Below the pieces are notes generated by a model, which did not search any database, was not told the DNA's origin, and was given only the letters and a program-made list of their open reading frames with translations. Below are positions 9,743 to 18,367 of a stretch of 64,000 nt of DNA, in pieces; the first letter of the stretch is position 1, and each line of letters opens with the position of its first letter. The stretch comes from Flavivirga aquimarina (GTDB lineage Bacteria; Bacteroidota; Bacteroidia; Flavobacteriales; Flavobacteriaceae): the NCBI RefSeq assembly GCF_030540835.1, contig NZ_JAUOEK010000134.1:40341-104340 (forward strand), written 5' to 3'. Position numbers and translations under genes: made by a program.

Positions 9743-11065
9743 ATGAGTAGATCTATTGCTGGTTTTTCTAAGCTATCTAAATCTAAAAAAATCGATTGGA
9801 TTGTCGAAACTTATTTTTCTAATACAGAAGATGCTAAACGTGTTTTAAAACAATATTGGAATACCGATGAAAAATTACAACAACTTCATGACGAGTTTAT
9901 TGAAAACACCATAACTAATTATTATTTACCACTTGGTGTGGCTCCTAATTTTTTAATAAACGATAAGCTCTACACAATTCCTATGGCTATAGAAGAAAGC
10001 TCGGTGGTAGCAGCAGCTAGTAAATCGGCCAAGTTTTGGTTAGAGCGAGGCGGATTTAAAACAAGTGTTATTTCTACAACTAAAATTGGCCAGGTTCACT
10101 TTATTTACAAAGGTAATTTTTCGATATTAAAACAGTTTTTTAATAAAACAAAATCTAAACTCATACAAGACTCTAAAGCTATTACTGCAAACATGGAAAA
10201 ACGTGGTGGTGGTATTATTGATATTGAGTTACGTGACAAAACTGATGCCATCAACAATTATTATCAGCTCCATGTGTCTTTCGAAACGCTCGATGCCATG
10301 GGTGCTAATTTTATAAATTCCTGTTTGGAACAATTTGCCAAAACTTTAAAAAATGAAGCTTTACTGTTTGATGCTTTTTCTGAAGAAGAAAAACAAATAG
10401 ATATTGTTATGAGCATTTTATCTAATTATGTTCCTAATTGTTTAGTACGTGCAGAAGTAAGTTGTAAGGTTGAAGATTTAAGTGAAAACGATACGGTTTC
10501 TGGAGATGCTTTTGCTAATAAATTTATACAAGCTGTTAATATTGCTGAAGTAGAACCTTATCGTGCTGTGACACACAACAAAGGTGTTATGAATGGTATA
10601 GATGCTGTCGTTCTGGCTACCGGTAACGATTTTAGAGCTGTTGAAGCCGGTGTGCATGCATACGCAGCAAGACATGGTGCATATAGTAGTTTAACGCATG
10701 CTAAAATTGAAAATGGCATCTTTACTTTTTGGATGGAAATTCCATTGGCTTTGGGAACTGTTGGCGGACTTACCGGTTTACACCCTTTGGTTAAATTATC
10801 GTTAGAGTTATTGCATAAACCATCTGCCAAAGAACTTATGCAAATTGTAGCTGTTGCAGGTTTAGCTCAAAATTTCGCAGCACTACGTTCACTTACAACA
10901 ACCGGTATTCAACAAGGGCATATGAAAATGCATTTAATGAATATTCTTAATCAGTTTGAAGCTAATAATGAAGAGAAGCATACCATAACTGAATATTTTA
11001 AAACGAATACTGTGACTCATAGTGCGGTGGTTGAAGCTATACACAAATTGAGAGTAAAGAATTGA
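9743..11065 (+). CDS. mvaA: Hydroxymethylglutaryl-CoA reductase, class II (degradative type)
   Basis: A 440-residue cytosolic enzyme converting HMG-CoA to mevalonate, the committed step of the mevalonate route to isoprenoids. Class II features are visible: a substrate-site Glu at 84/85 in AIEESSVVAAAS, the dinucleotide-site stretch DAMGANFIN at 184-192, the catalytic Lys280 in HNKGVMNGIDA, Asp296 in ATGND and a C-terminal His393 in GHMKMH. It lies just before a GHMP kinase of the same pathway. Class II names the sequence family; in Bacteroidota it is expected to work in the biosynthetic direction. Confidence 0.93.
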   Translation: MSRSIAGFSKLSKSKKIDWIVETYFSNTEDAKRVLKQYWNTDEKLQQLHDEFIENTITNYYLPLGVAPNFLINDKLYTIPMAIEESSVVAAASKSAKFWLERGGFKTSVISTTKIGQVHFIYKGNFSILKQFFNKTKSKLIQDSKAITANMEKRGGGIIDIELRDKTDAINNYYQLHVSFETLDAMGANFINSCLEQFAKTLKNEALLFDAFSEEEKQIDIVMSILSNYVPNCLVRAEVSCKVEDLSENDTVSGDAFANKFIQAVNIAEVEPYRAVTHNKGVMNGIDAVVLATGNDFRAVEAGVHAYAARHGAYSSLTHAKIENGIFTFWMEIPLALGTVGGLTGLHPLVKLSLELLHKPSAKELMQIVAVAGLAQNFAALRSLTTTGIQQGHMKMHLMNILNQFEANNEEKHTITEYFKTNTVTHSAVVEAIHKLRVKN

Positions 11066-11071
11066 AGATTA

Positions 11072-11151
11072 TGACTTCGACTACGCTCAATCACCAAATA
11101 TAGTAAGATGATTATGTCGCCTCATCGGTGACTGAGCGTAGTCGAAGTCAC
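11072..11151. repeat. Paired inverted hairpin repeats, copy 1 (left side of the GIY-YIG gene)
   Basis: Two 24-nt arms match as inverted repeats in 23 of 24 positions and are separated by 31 nt. The right arm itself is a hairpin: stem GTGACT (11128-11133), 12-nt loop GAGCGTAGTCGA, stem AGTCAC (11146-11151). The left arm is the same hairpin in reverse orientation with one stem mismatch. Confidence 0.85.
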
Positions 11152-11168
11152 ATTAATAAACAAATATT

Positions 11169-12452
11169 ATGCCTAATGGTTTTGTATACATATTGGAATG
11201 TTCTGATGGTACTTTTTACACGGGTAGTACAATAGATTTGGATAAAAGGTTACATGAACATCAAAATGGTAACGGTGCAAATCATACAAAAAAAAGACTT
11301 CCGGTAAAGTTGGTATATGTTCAGGAATTTCTAAGAATAGATGATGCTTTTTATAGGGAAAAACAGATTCAGGGGTGGAGTAGGAAAAAAAAGCTATCTC
11401 TAATTGAAGGTCATTTTGATGAGTTAAAAAAATATGCTGAATGCATGAATGATAGTCATTATAAAGAGTGGCTTCGACTACGCTCAGCCACCGGAAACGA
11501 TAATAAAAAAGAACTTAATCAACTGGTGACTGAGCGTAGTCGAAGCCACGGAAAACTTTTGCTTACAGGGGAATATGTCGTTCTTGACGGTGCTATATCT
11601 TTAGCTATTCCTACAAAATATGGGCAGTCTTTAGAGGTTGAAACTATTACTGAACCTAAACTCGTTTGGAAGAGTTTGGATGAAAATGAAGTTATTTGGT
11701 TTGAATCTACTTTTGAAATTAATAATAAGGTTTCTCACCCTGTTCGCAATGACAATTCTATCCAAAATGATCTTAATGTTTCTGATAGGCTTATTCAAAT
11801 TTTAAATGCTGCAAAACAGCTTAATACTAATTTTTTAAATACTAATAACGGTTTTAAAGTCACTACTAAATTAGACTTTCCTAGGCATTGGGGATTGGGG
11901 ACCTCATCTACTTTAATAAATAACATAGCACAATGGGCAGATATTGATGCTTATAGATTGTTAGAAACAACTTTTGGTGGTAGCGGGTATGATATTGCTT
12001 GTGCGCAACATAGCTCACCTATTACTTATCAATTAGAAAATAATACCCCTATAGCTAAGCCCGTAGTCTTTAACCCTTCTTTTAAAGATCATTTATATTT
12101 TGTTTATTTAAATAAAAAGCAAAACAGCAGAGAAGGCATTAAGCATTATAATGCCAACAAAGGAGATTTAAATGTTATTAGGGATATTAATGATATTACT
12201 TCTCAAATAATAACCTCTGATTCTTTGGAAGGTTTTGAAGCCTTAATAATGCAACACGAAGCCATCATATCTAAATTAACTAAGCAAAAGGCTATTAAAG
12301 CCCTTATGTTTAGTGATTTTAACGGTAGTATTAAAAGTCTTGGAGCTTGGGGTGGTGACTTTATCTTAGTAAGCTCTAAAGAGAATCCAACCCCATATTT
12401 CAATAAAAAAGGTTTTAAAACTGTTATCCGTTACGCCGATATGGTTTTATAA
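11169..12452 (+). CDS. GIY-YIG nuclease domain fused in frame to a GHMP-family (mevalonate pathway) kinase
   Basis: A 427-residue reading frame with two unrelated parts. Residues 1-90 are a compact GIY-YIG nuclease: VYIL at 6-9, YTGS at 17-20, Arg27, His31 and the metal-binding Glu64 in YREKQI. Residues 100-109 (WLRLRSATG) and 119-127 (VTERSRSH) are translated hairpin repeat. From Gly128 a GHMP kinase begins with GKLLLTGEYVVLDGA, then WGLGTSST at 241-248, GGSGYDIACAQ near 280 and GAWGGDF near 390. It is probably mevalonate or phosphomevalonate kinase, given HMG-CoA reductase next door. The usual kinase start, a few residues before GKLLLTGEY, appears replaced. Whether one fused protein is made, or the kinase is started separately, cannot be told. 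Confidence 0.8.
   Translation: MPNGFVYILECSDGTFYTGSTIDLDKRLHEHQNGNGANHTKKRLPVKLVYVQEFLRIDDAFYREKQIQGWSRKKKLSLIEGHFDELKKYAECMNDSHYKEWLRLRSATGNDNKKELNQLVTERSRSHGKLLLTGEYVVLDGAISLAIPTKYGQSLEVETITEPKLVWKSLDENEVIWFESTFEINNKVSHPVRNDNSIQNDLNVSDRLIQILNAAKQLNTNFLNTNNGFKVTTKLDFPRHWGLGTSSTLINNIAQWADIDAYRLLETTFGGSGYDIACAQHSSPITYQLENNTPIAKPVVFNPSFKDHLYFVYLNKKQNSREGIKHYNANKGDLNVIRDINDITSQIITSDSLEGFEALIMQHEAIISKLTKQKAIKALMFSDFNGSIKSLGAWGGDFILVSSKENPTPYFNKKGFKTVIRYADMVL
11468..11549. repeat. Paired inverted hairpin repeats, copy 2 (inside the coding frame)
   Basis: Left hairpin: stem GTGGCT (11468-11473), loop TCGACTACGCTC, stem AGCCAC (11486-11491). Right hairpin: GTGACT (11526-11531), loop GAGCGTAGTCGA, AGCCAC (11544-11549), with one A/C mismatch. 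The arms match in 24 of 25 positions as inverted repeats. Relative to copy 1 the left stem has changed on both sides (A-T to G-C), so pairing is kept. Confidence 0.85.
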
Positions 12453-12461
12453 AAAATACTA

Positions 12462-12482
12462 AAGCCCCGCAAAACGAGGCTT
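12462..12482. terminator. Bidirectional terminator between convergent genes
   Basis: Hairpin AAGCCCCG, loop CAAAA, CGAGGCTT with one internal C/A mismatch. It lies between the GHMP kinase stop and the convergent ppiD stop, with A/T-rich flanks on both sides. Confidence 0.65.
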
Positions 12483-12506
12483 ATTATACTTTATCTTAAT
12501 ACTGTC

Positions 12507-14630
12507 CTATTGAACTTGAGTTTCAACTCTGTTATCTTCTATTTCTGCTACTTCTTTTAAAGCATTATATACTTTGGAGTTAACAGCATTCATTTTTTGT
12601 TGCTCTACTCTATTTGCAGCTGCCTGATAGCTATCAAGAGCAACAGCAGGTGTTACTTTAGTAACCTGAATCATATAAACACCATTTTCCCCATCAATTA
12701 ATTTTGAGGTTTCTCCTTCATTTAATCCAAAAGCAGCACCAACAACTAAAGGTTCTCTTCCTGCTCCAGAAATAGTTGGGCTTTTCATATTTATTGCAGA
12801 TGCAGATCTTACAGTTGTATTTTCGGCAGCAGCTAAATCTTCAAGTGTTTTAGCTGTTACTCTATCTCTAATTATTTCTGCTTTCTTTTCTTTTCTAATA
12901 AGAGGCAATACTTTAACTGTAGCATCATCAACGGACATTAGTCCTTCTTCATGTTGAGCTACTAACTGCGCTACTACATAGCCATTAGGAACATTAAAAC
13001 GCTTTACATCTCCAACTTCTGCATCTTCTTCAAAAGCCCAACGTACTATTGGTCTTTGACTTCCAACTCCTGGTATGTTTTCATCTAAAACTTTAATACC
13101 GTTTACAGGGCGCACAGTATAATTAGCTTCTTTTGCCAGTGCTTCAAAATCGCCTTTCCCTGCATTAATCTCAAAATTAGAAGCATCTCTAAATATCTTA
13201 GCTGTGGTTGTTTCAGATGGTTCTATTTCTCTGGCAATGGTTCCTACTTGTATGGCTTTGCTTTTATCTTTCTGACCTTCAATTTCGATTATATGGAATC
13301 CAAAAATTGTTTTAACAACACCTAAATCTCCTGTTTTACCTTCAAACTCAAAATCATTAAATTCCGATACCATGGTATTATAAGGGTGCCAATCGTAACG
13401 CCCCTCTTTTTCAACACTTCCTTGATCTGATGAAAATTCTTTTACTAATTCTGGGAATTTTGAACGATTAGATTTAATAACCCCCAATAAGCTATCTGCA
13501 GTCGTTTTAGCTTCTGCCTCTGTTTGTGTTACTTCTGGAGCAGCACTTCTAGATCCTTTAAAAGGGATTAATATGTGTCTTACTTTTACTGAATCTGGAA
13601 TTTGTTTAACAGCAACTACTTTAGAAACTTTAAAGTACCCATTATCTTTATAAGGTCCGTAAACACCACCTGCTTCAAGTTTGTAAATACTATCTGCTAC
13701 AGCAGTTGGTAAACTTGACTTAAACACAAAACGACTATCGAATTTTATATCTGAATACGAGTTAATATAATCTTCGTCATTTTTAACTTGCGAAAAGGCT
13801 ACTATAGTATCTTTTCTTCCGGTTTCATCAACAAATCTACCTTTTAAATAAATGTCAAGGTCTGCCTTAATTGCATTTTCATCTTCAACAGATGCTACCT
13901 CATCAAACTGTACAAATTTAATATCTCTGGAAGCTTCTACTTTATATGTTTCTTTATTTTTATTGATATAATCTGAAATATCAGATTTAGAAACTTTAAC
14001 TAAACTATCTTTAATAGATGCATAGGATACTTGAACAAACTTAATATCTACTTTATTTCCTTCTAACTTATGCTCTAATTCTCCTTCTGCTAAAGTTCCT
14101 GTTAAACCTGCTTTTACTAAGTTGAAATAATTTTGTTGTAACCCATTTGCTGCAACAGATTTTTCGTAATTAACCCAACTGACATAAGCTTGTTGAGACG
14201 TTTCTTTTAAATTGGCAATGTACTCGTTTAATTTATTCTCGTCAAAAAGTCCTGCTTCGTTTAAAAATTCCGGGCTTGTAGCCAAAGATGTTTTTAACAA
14301 GTCTCTCATCTGATCTTTTTCAACAGAAATACCCAGTTCATCATATTGCGTTTGCATTACGATGCGTCTAACTTCTTGCTCCCACACTCTATTCATTACC
14401 TGAGTATTAGTAGCATTTGGACCTGCTTGTCTTTGTGCTGCTTCTACTTTTTGCATGAAGTCTTCACGTGTAATGTCTTTACCATTTATAGTAGCAACAA
14501 TATTTTGTGATTTTGAAGTAAGTGCATCACTGTTTTTAAATAAATCTGCTAATACAAAAGAAAATAACGCCATTGCTATTATTAATATTAAAAATAGTGA
14601 ACGTTGTCTAATCTTATTTAAAACTGCCAT
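12507..14630 (-). CDS. ppiD: Peptidyl-prolyl isomerase PpiD-like periplasmic chaperone
   Basis: A 707-residue inner-membrane-anchored folding factor. One N-terminal helix (about 12-30, FLILIIAMALFSFVLADLF) is followed by a SurA_N-like region. The parvulin domain spans about 345-455, starting at VRHILIPFKG and ending at FGFHIIEI. A second, less conserved parvulin-like part occupies the C-terminal third. The protein stays in the membrane facing the periplasm and helps newly exported proteins fold. It stands 226 nt downstream of the hemolysin-like gene on the same strand, so it may have its own promoter. Length and layout fit PpiD rather than soluble SurA. Confidence 0.88.
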   Translation of the reverse strand: MAVLNKIRQRSLFLILIIAMALFSFVLADLFKNSDALTSKSQNIVATINGKDITREDFMQKVEAAQRQAGPNATNTQVMNRVWEQEVRRIVMQTQYDELGISVEKDQMRDLLKTSLATSPEFLNEAGLFDENKLNEYIANLKETSQQAYVSWVNYEKSVAANGLQQNYFNLVKAGLTGTLAEGELEHKLEGNKVDIKFVQVSYASIKDSLVKVSKSDISDYINKNKETYKVEASRDIKFVQFDEVASVEDENAIKADLDIYLKGRFVDETGRKDTIVAFSQVKNDEDYINSYSDIKFDSRFVFKSSLPTAVADSIYKLEAGGVYGPYKDNGYFKVSKVVAVKQIPDSVKVRHILIPFKGSRSAAPEVTQTEAEAKTTADSLLGVIKSNRSKFPELVKEFSSDQGSVEKEGRYDWHPYNTMVSEFNDFEFEGKTGDLGVVKTIFGFHIIEIEGQKDKSKAIQVGTIAREIEPSETTTAKIFRDASNFEINAGKGDFEALAKEANYTVRPVNGIKVLDENIPGVGSQRPIVRWAFEEDAEVGDVKRFNVPNGYVVAQLVAQHEEGLMSVDDATVKVLPLIRKEKKAEIIRDRVTAKTLEDLAAAENTTVRSASAINMKSPTISGAGREPLVVGAAFGLNEGETSKLIDGENGVYMIQVTKVTPAVALDSYQAAANRVEQQKMNAVNSKVYNALKEVAEIEDNRVETQVQ

Positions 14631-14856
14631 TTGTAATTTAATTTTTTAAAACCCTTAGTCGGGATTTATAGCTTATTAAGTTGGTTGTCAATTTAATAAT
14701 AATTGACAAAATATCGTGCGCGAAAATACCATTTTCTATTTAATAATAAAAGCAGAAAGGCGCTTTAATTACATTACGCATATAGATTTCTTCTTTGATA
14801 AGAATATGTTGTTGTATGAAGCTTTTATCAAAAAACGTCATGTCATTTTTTTCAAA

Positions 14857-16146
14857 TCAATCTTCTTCTAAACATTTAAGTTCTATCATATCAATTTTAG
14901 TGTTCGATACTTCTAAAATTGTAAATTGAAATGTGTCAATTTTCACAATATCACCTTGAGCCGGAATTTCTTCTGTATGATTAACGATAAGACCTCCTAA
15001 TGTCTCGTAATTTTCACTTTCCGGCAGATTTATTTTATAATTTTCGTTAATATAATCAACCTCTAAACGCGCAGAAAATTTATACATCATATCATCTACA
15101 ACTTCTTCAATTAAATCTACCGTATCATGTTCATCTTCAATTTCCCCAAACAATTCTTCAATAATGTCCTCTACAGTCATAATACCAGATGTCCCTCCGT
15201 ATTCATCTAAAACTACAGCAATACTTCTTCGCTTTTTTGTAAGCACTCCCAACACATCTTTTATAAGCACTGTTTCTGGGACAAACTCAATAGGCAGCAT
15301 CATGGACTTAATACTCTTGGGCTTTTTAAATAACTCGAAAGAATGTACATATCCTAAAATATCGTCTATGGTTTCTCTATAAACGAGTATTTTGGTACAT
15401 CCGGTTTCTGTAAATAACGTACTTAATGATTTAATAGAATCGCTAATTTCTATAGCTATAATTTCGGTGCGAGGCACCATAACTTCTCTTGCTTTTACTT
15501 CGGAAAATTCGAGAGCATTCTGAAAAATCTGAATTTCTGTATCCACCTCTTCATGTGCTTCTACAGATTCCATTTGTTCACTTATATAGTTACCTAGCTC
15601 TACTTTTGTAAATGCTAATTGTATTTGATCGCCTTCTGTTTTAAAAAAATGTTTAAGTACAAAATCCGATATCCAAATAACAAAATCTGATATAAAAGTA
15701 AATAAAACATAGAACACATAAGCCGGAATCGCCAAGGCCTTAATTAAGGTGTTCGAATAAATTTGAAAAAATACTTTAGGTAAAAATTCTGCCGTTATTA
15801 AAATAATACATGTCGATATTAAGGTTTGAGACAATAAACTCAAATCGGTTAACATGTAGTTAATAAAAGGATATGTTGTTGGGAGTATGGTTTGAAACCA
15901 ATTCACCAATAAATCACCCATAAAAAGACCATAAATAACTAATGCTATATTATTACCTATAAGCATGGTAGCTATAAACTTTGAAGGCTTAGCAGTAAGC
16001 TTTTTTAAAACTTTTGCAAATATGCCTTCTTGTTTTTTTTCAATCTCTATATGAATTTTATTTGAAGACACGTAAGCGATCTCCATACCCGAAAAAAAGG
16101 CTGAAAGAATTAATGATGCAATTATAATAATGGCATAAATGCTCAT
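14857..16146 (-). CDS. Hemolysin/CorC-family protein (CNNM, CBS pair, CorC_HlyC domains)
   Basis: A 429-residue membrane protein. The CNNM (DUF21) domain with about four hydrophobic segments (about 1-170) opens with SAFFSGMEIAYVSS. A CBS pair follows (about 200-325, with REVMVPRTEI and DEYGGTSGIMTVEDIIEELFGEI). The C-terminal CorC_HlyC domain is at about 345-425. The family is linked to Mg2+/Co2+ handling; the old name hemolysin says little about its role. GldE of gliding motility has the same domains, but the gldD/ssb neighbours I would expect are absent, so I do not use that name. The start codon follows directly after the stop of the small gene upstream. Confidence 0.85.
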   Translation of the reverse strand: MSIYAIIIIASLILSAFFSGMEIAYVSSNKIHIEIEKKQEGIFAKVLKKLTAKPSKFIATMLIGNNIALVIYGLFMGDLLVNWFQTILPTTYPFINYMLTDLSLLSQTLISTCIILITAEFLPKVFFQIYSNTLIKALAIPAYVFYVLFTFISDFVIWISDFVLKHFFKTEGDQIQLAFTKVELGNYISEQMESVEAHEEVDTEIQIFQNALEFSEVKAREVMVPRTEIIAIEISDSIKSLSTLFTETGCTKILVYRETIDDILGYVHSFELFKKPKSIKSMMLPIEFVPETVLIKDVLGVLTKKRRSIAVVLDEYGGTSGIMTVEDIIEELFGEIEDEHDTVDLIEEVVDDMMYKFSARLEVDYINENYKINLPESENYETLGGLIVNHTEEIPAQGDIVKIDTFQFTILEVSNTKIDMIELKCLEED

Positions 16147-16341
16147 TTAGTTTGATTTTCCTTTATTTTGAAGTTTATTGCTAAACCGCCTTCTAAAGAA
16201 AAACATAAAAATCGCTAAAGAGCCAAGCAATATGGAAGGGTAAGCGATTTCGCCTACATTTACATACTTTGCAATAGCATCGTATATGAACAAGGCGGCA
16301 AAAACCAAATAGGCATATTGAAAAATCTTAGAATATTTCAT
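16147..16341 (-). CDS. Small membrane protein of unknown function (64 aa)
   Basis: A 64-residue protein with two hydrophobic segments (about 9-24 and 32-49) and a basic C-terminus (FFRRRFSNKLQNKGKSN), so probably two membrane passes with the tail in the cytosol. Its stop codon abuts the start of the CorC-family gene, and it lies between lptC and that gene on one strand. The tight packing supports it being real and co-translated. I do not recognise a family. Confidence 0.7.
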   Translation of the reverse strand: MKYSKIFQYAYLVFAALFIYDAIAKYVNVGEIAYPSILLGSLAIFMFFFRRRFSNKLQNKGKSN

Positions 16342-16406
16342 AGACTATGAATCGTTAATTAAAACAAAGATAGTAAAATCGAAAAAGAAATTCTGGTGGA
16401 AAAAGA

Positions 16407-16964
16407 TTAATCGTCAAGTGAAATAATTCCCGTCACCTCAAGTACCTCGGCGTTGGTAAATTCACGATTAGAGTCGAATCCATTGCCGTTAATAATGTCT
16501 TGTTTTGTAGTAAACGTAACAGGGACATTTGTAAAAACCCATGCCTTTTTTTGGTCGTAATATAACTGCTCTGTTTTTAATACATTACCATCGTGCGTTG
16601 TAATAACCACGTGCCCTTGTAAATCAATTAGATTAGTATTATCGTATACAATAGCATAATCTGAAATTATGGTGCTTTTCCTGTTTTCTTCATCAAATAC
16701 GTACAATACAATACCATCTGTAAATTCTTTAAAAGGAAAGTCTCGATTGGTATAATCGAACATTTTAGCACCAACAAGGTCAGCCTCGAGCCTACCTGAA
16801 TCGGTATACTTTAGGTTAAACTTTTCCGCAATACCAATAGGCTCATTTTCTGAAATACCTATTTTTTGAACCTGATTAAAACTGTCATTACACGAAAAAA
16901 ACAAAGTCACAATAAAAATTACTGTGACTATGTTTAATATATTGTATGTGTGTTTTTTATTCAT
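16407..16964 (-). CDS. lptC: LPS export system periplasmic protein LptC
   Basis: A 185-residue protein from the ATG at 16964, which overlaps the upstream stop by one base (TAATG). This favours it over an in-frame ATG 13 codons earlier. The N-terminus is a hydrophobic stretch ending LFFSC, a likely lipobox with Cys25. The rest is beta-rich, with the LptC-like stretches GRLEADLVGAKMFDYTNRDF and LIDLQGHVVITTHDG. LptC receives LPS from the LptBFG extractor and passes it to the LptA bridge. A lipid anchor in place of a plain helix is common in Bacteroidota. The TPR and barrel genes upstream are in the same operon. Confidence 0.82.
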   Translation of the reverse strand: MNKKHTYNILNIVTVIFIVTLFFSCNDSFNQVQKIGISENEPIGIAEKFNLKYTDSGRLEADLVGAKMFDYTNRDFPFKEFTDGIVLYVFDEENRKSTIISDYAIVYDNTNLIDLQGHVVITTHDGNVLKTEQLYYDQKKAWVFTNVPVTFTTKQDIINGNGFDSNREFTNAEVLEVTGIISLDD

Positions 16965-18349
16965 TAAATCTTTGGTACTGTAACCGAAGCTCCAATCCAG
17001 CAAGCAATTTTAATGACTTGTCCAGATCTTCCTGAACTAAAAATCTCAGCTTTTTGTGGTGCTTTAGCTAAATAATTATTAACAGATTTAGAAGAGTTTT
17101 TCTTTTGGGTAGGATCTACGCGAGCCGCTTTTCTGGCTTCATCTGCAGCTAACCAATACACAGCTCTTTTATCAAAATTAGTAGCCCCGCAATTATTTGC
17201 ACTAGCAGCATACATAGCAGCTATCGATATATAAGGGCTACCATTAGATGGGTTTAACTTTAGTGCTTGTCTGAAATAATTTCTAGCTTTACCGTATCGT
17301 TTTTTCTTTTTAAGAATAAGTCCAATTCTGTTAGCTAATTTTGCTTTTTTAAATTTATCTGTTTCTAAATCAAAAGACTGTTGAAAATACTTTATAGCTT
17401 CATTTTCTTTGTGATTTTTAAATAAAATAGTTCCAACGAAGTATTTTGTATCTGCAGAAGGTGCAGTCTGATCATAAGACTTTACTAATTTCTCATATAA
17501 AGGATCATTAGTACATTCCTTATAATACATTTTACTTACGGCACGTTTTAACCAAACTACATTGTTTTTATTCTCTTCAAAATCTTTTCTGTATAAAGGA
17601 ATTAAGTTTTCACAATTCGCTCTATCTCCTAATTTTTGATCGATACTTCCTGAAATTTGATCGTATGCTCTTAAATAACTCTCATAAGAATTTTTATACC
17701 GTCCTTCTTTTTTAGTTATTTCAGTACCGGCATCTTCTTTCGCAATAAGCTTATTGAGTTTTTCTGAATAGTTTTTAACTTCTTCTTCTACCTTCTCTAC
17801 AACATCATCATACTTATTAAATAAATCTTTAGCTGGTTTCTTTTTTGCATCATATAAATCTACCATTAAAGAAAAATACGTGTACAAACTTTTAGGGTTA
17901 GTAAAGGTAGCCTTATCTAATTTATAAGCGGCATCAAAACATTCGTAAAGCTCTTCTTTTGTCTTATTTAATACCTTTCTGTTATCGTACATTAATTGGC
18001 ACGCTTTTGCTGCATATTCTCCTTTTTTGGTTTTACTTGCAAAATGTACTGCTCTTTCTTTCCACAACTTCAATAAATCATTAATATAATTTACTTTATC
18101 TGTATCTGATGTTGCTTGTTTAATTTTATGAGCCAAAATTTTATCACCATCTATATAAATAGCAATATTAAATTTTGGACATTTATTTCTTACTATCATC
18201 CAAGGTTCATGAGCTGCATCATAATTTTTAGCTTTTACATACTCATGAAAAATAGACAACTTAGTCATGCACTCTTCATCTTGTTGTGCAAAACCAGCAT
18301 GTAAGCCAATAAATAATAATGTAAATAAAAATGTAATTTTTGTTTTCAT
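16964..18349 (-). CDS. Secreted tetratricopeptide-repeat protein
   Basis: A 461-residue protein with a signal peptide (MKTKITFLFTLLFIGLHAGFAQQ) and helical repeats. The clearest TPR units are at about 300-395 (KENEAIKYFQQSFDL; YGKARNYFRQALKLNPSNGSPYISIA). A Cys-containing stretch follows near 395 (NNCGATNFDKRAVYWLAADEARKA). It should act in the periplasm or at the outer membrane as a scaffold. It is translationally coupled to lptC and 18 nt from the barrel gene. It belongs to the conserved flavobacterial run coaX, barrel, TPR, lptC, but its exact role is not known to me. Confidence 0.8.
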   Translation of the reverse strand: MKTKITFLFTLLFIGLHAGFAQQDEECMTKLSIFHEYVKAKNYDAAHEPWMIVRNKCPKFNIAIYIDGDKILAHKIKQATSDTDKVNYINDLLKLWKERAVHFASKTKKGEYAAKACQLMYDNRKVLNKTKEELYECFDAAYKLDKATFTNPKSLYTYFSLMVDLYDAKKKPAKDLFNKYDDVVEKVEEEVKNYSEKLNKLIAKEDAGTEITKKEGRYKNSYESYLRAYDQISGSIDQKLGDRANCENLIPLYRKDFEENKNNVVWLKRAVSKMYYKECTNDPLYEKLVKSYDQTAPSADTKYFVGTILFKNHKENEAIKYFQQSFDLETDKFKKAKLANRIGLILKKKKRYGKARNYFRQALKLNPSNGSPYISIAAMYAASANNCGATNFDKRAVYWLAADEARKAARVDPTQKKNSSKSVNNYLAKAPQKAEIFSSGRSGQVIKIACWIGASVTVPKI

Positions 18350-18367
18350 AATAATAATTTTATGCTA

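Larger units (their letters stand above)
11072..11549 (+). mobile_element. GIY-YIG nuclease element bounded by paired hairpin repeats
   Basis: A 478-bp unit. The outer ends, 11072-11095 and 11525-11549, are inverted copies of one sequence, and a second inverted copy lies inside each end (11127-11150 and 11468-11492). This gives hairpin pair, small GIY-YIG gene, hairpin pair. The right-hand pair lies inside the reading frame of the GHMP kinase and supplies its linker residues 100-127. The boundaries coincide with the point where the kinase begins to match its family (GKLLLTGEY). I see no target-site duplication. That it moves is inferred from the layout and from a third, nuclease-free pair at 61035-61099. 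Confidence 0.65.

Noticed and set aside
14857..16146. GldE gliding-motility protein
   Set aside because: Domains fit, but so do those of any CNNM/CBS/CorC protein, and gldD or ssb are not adjacent.
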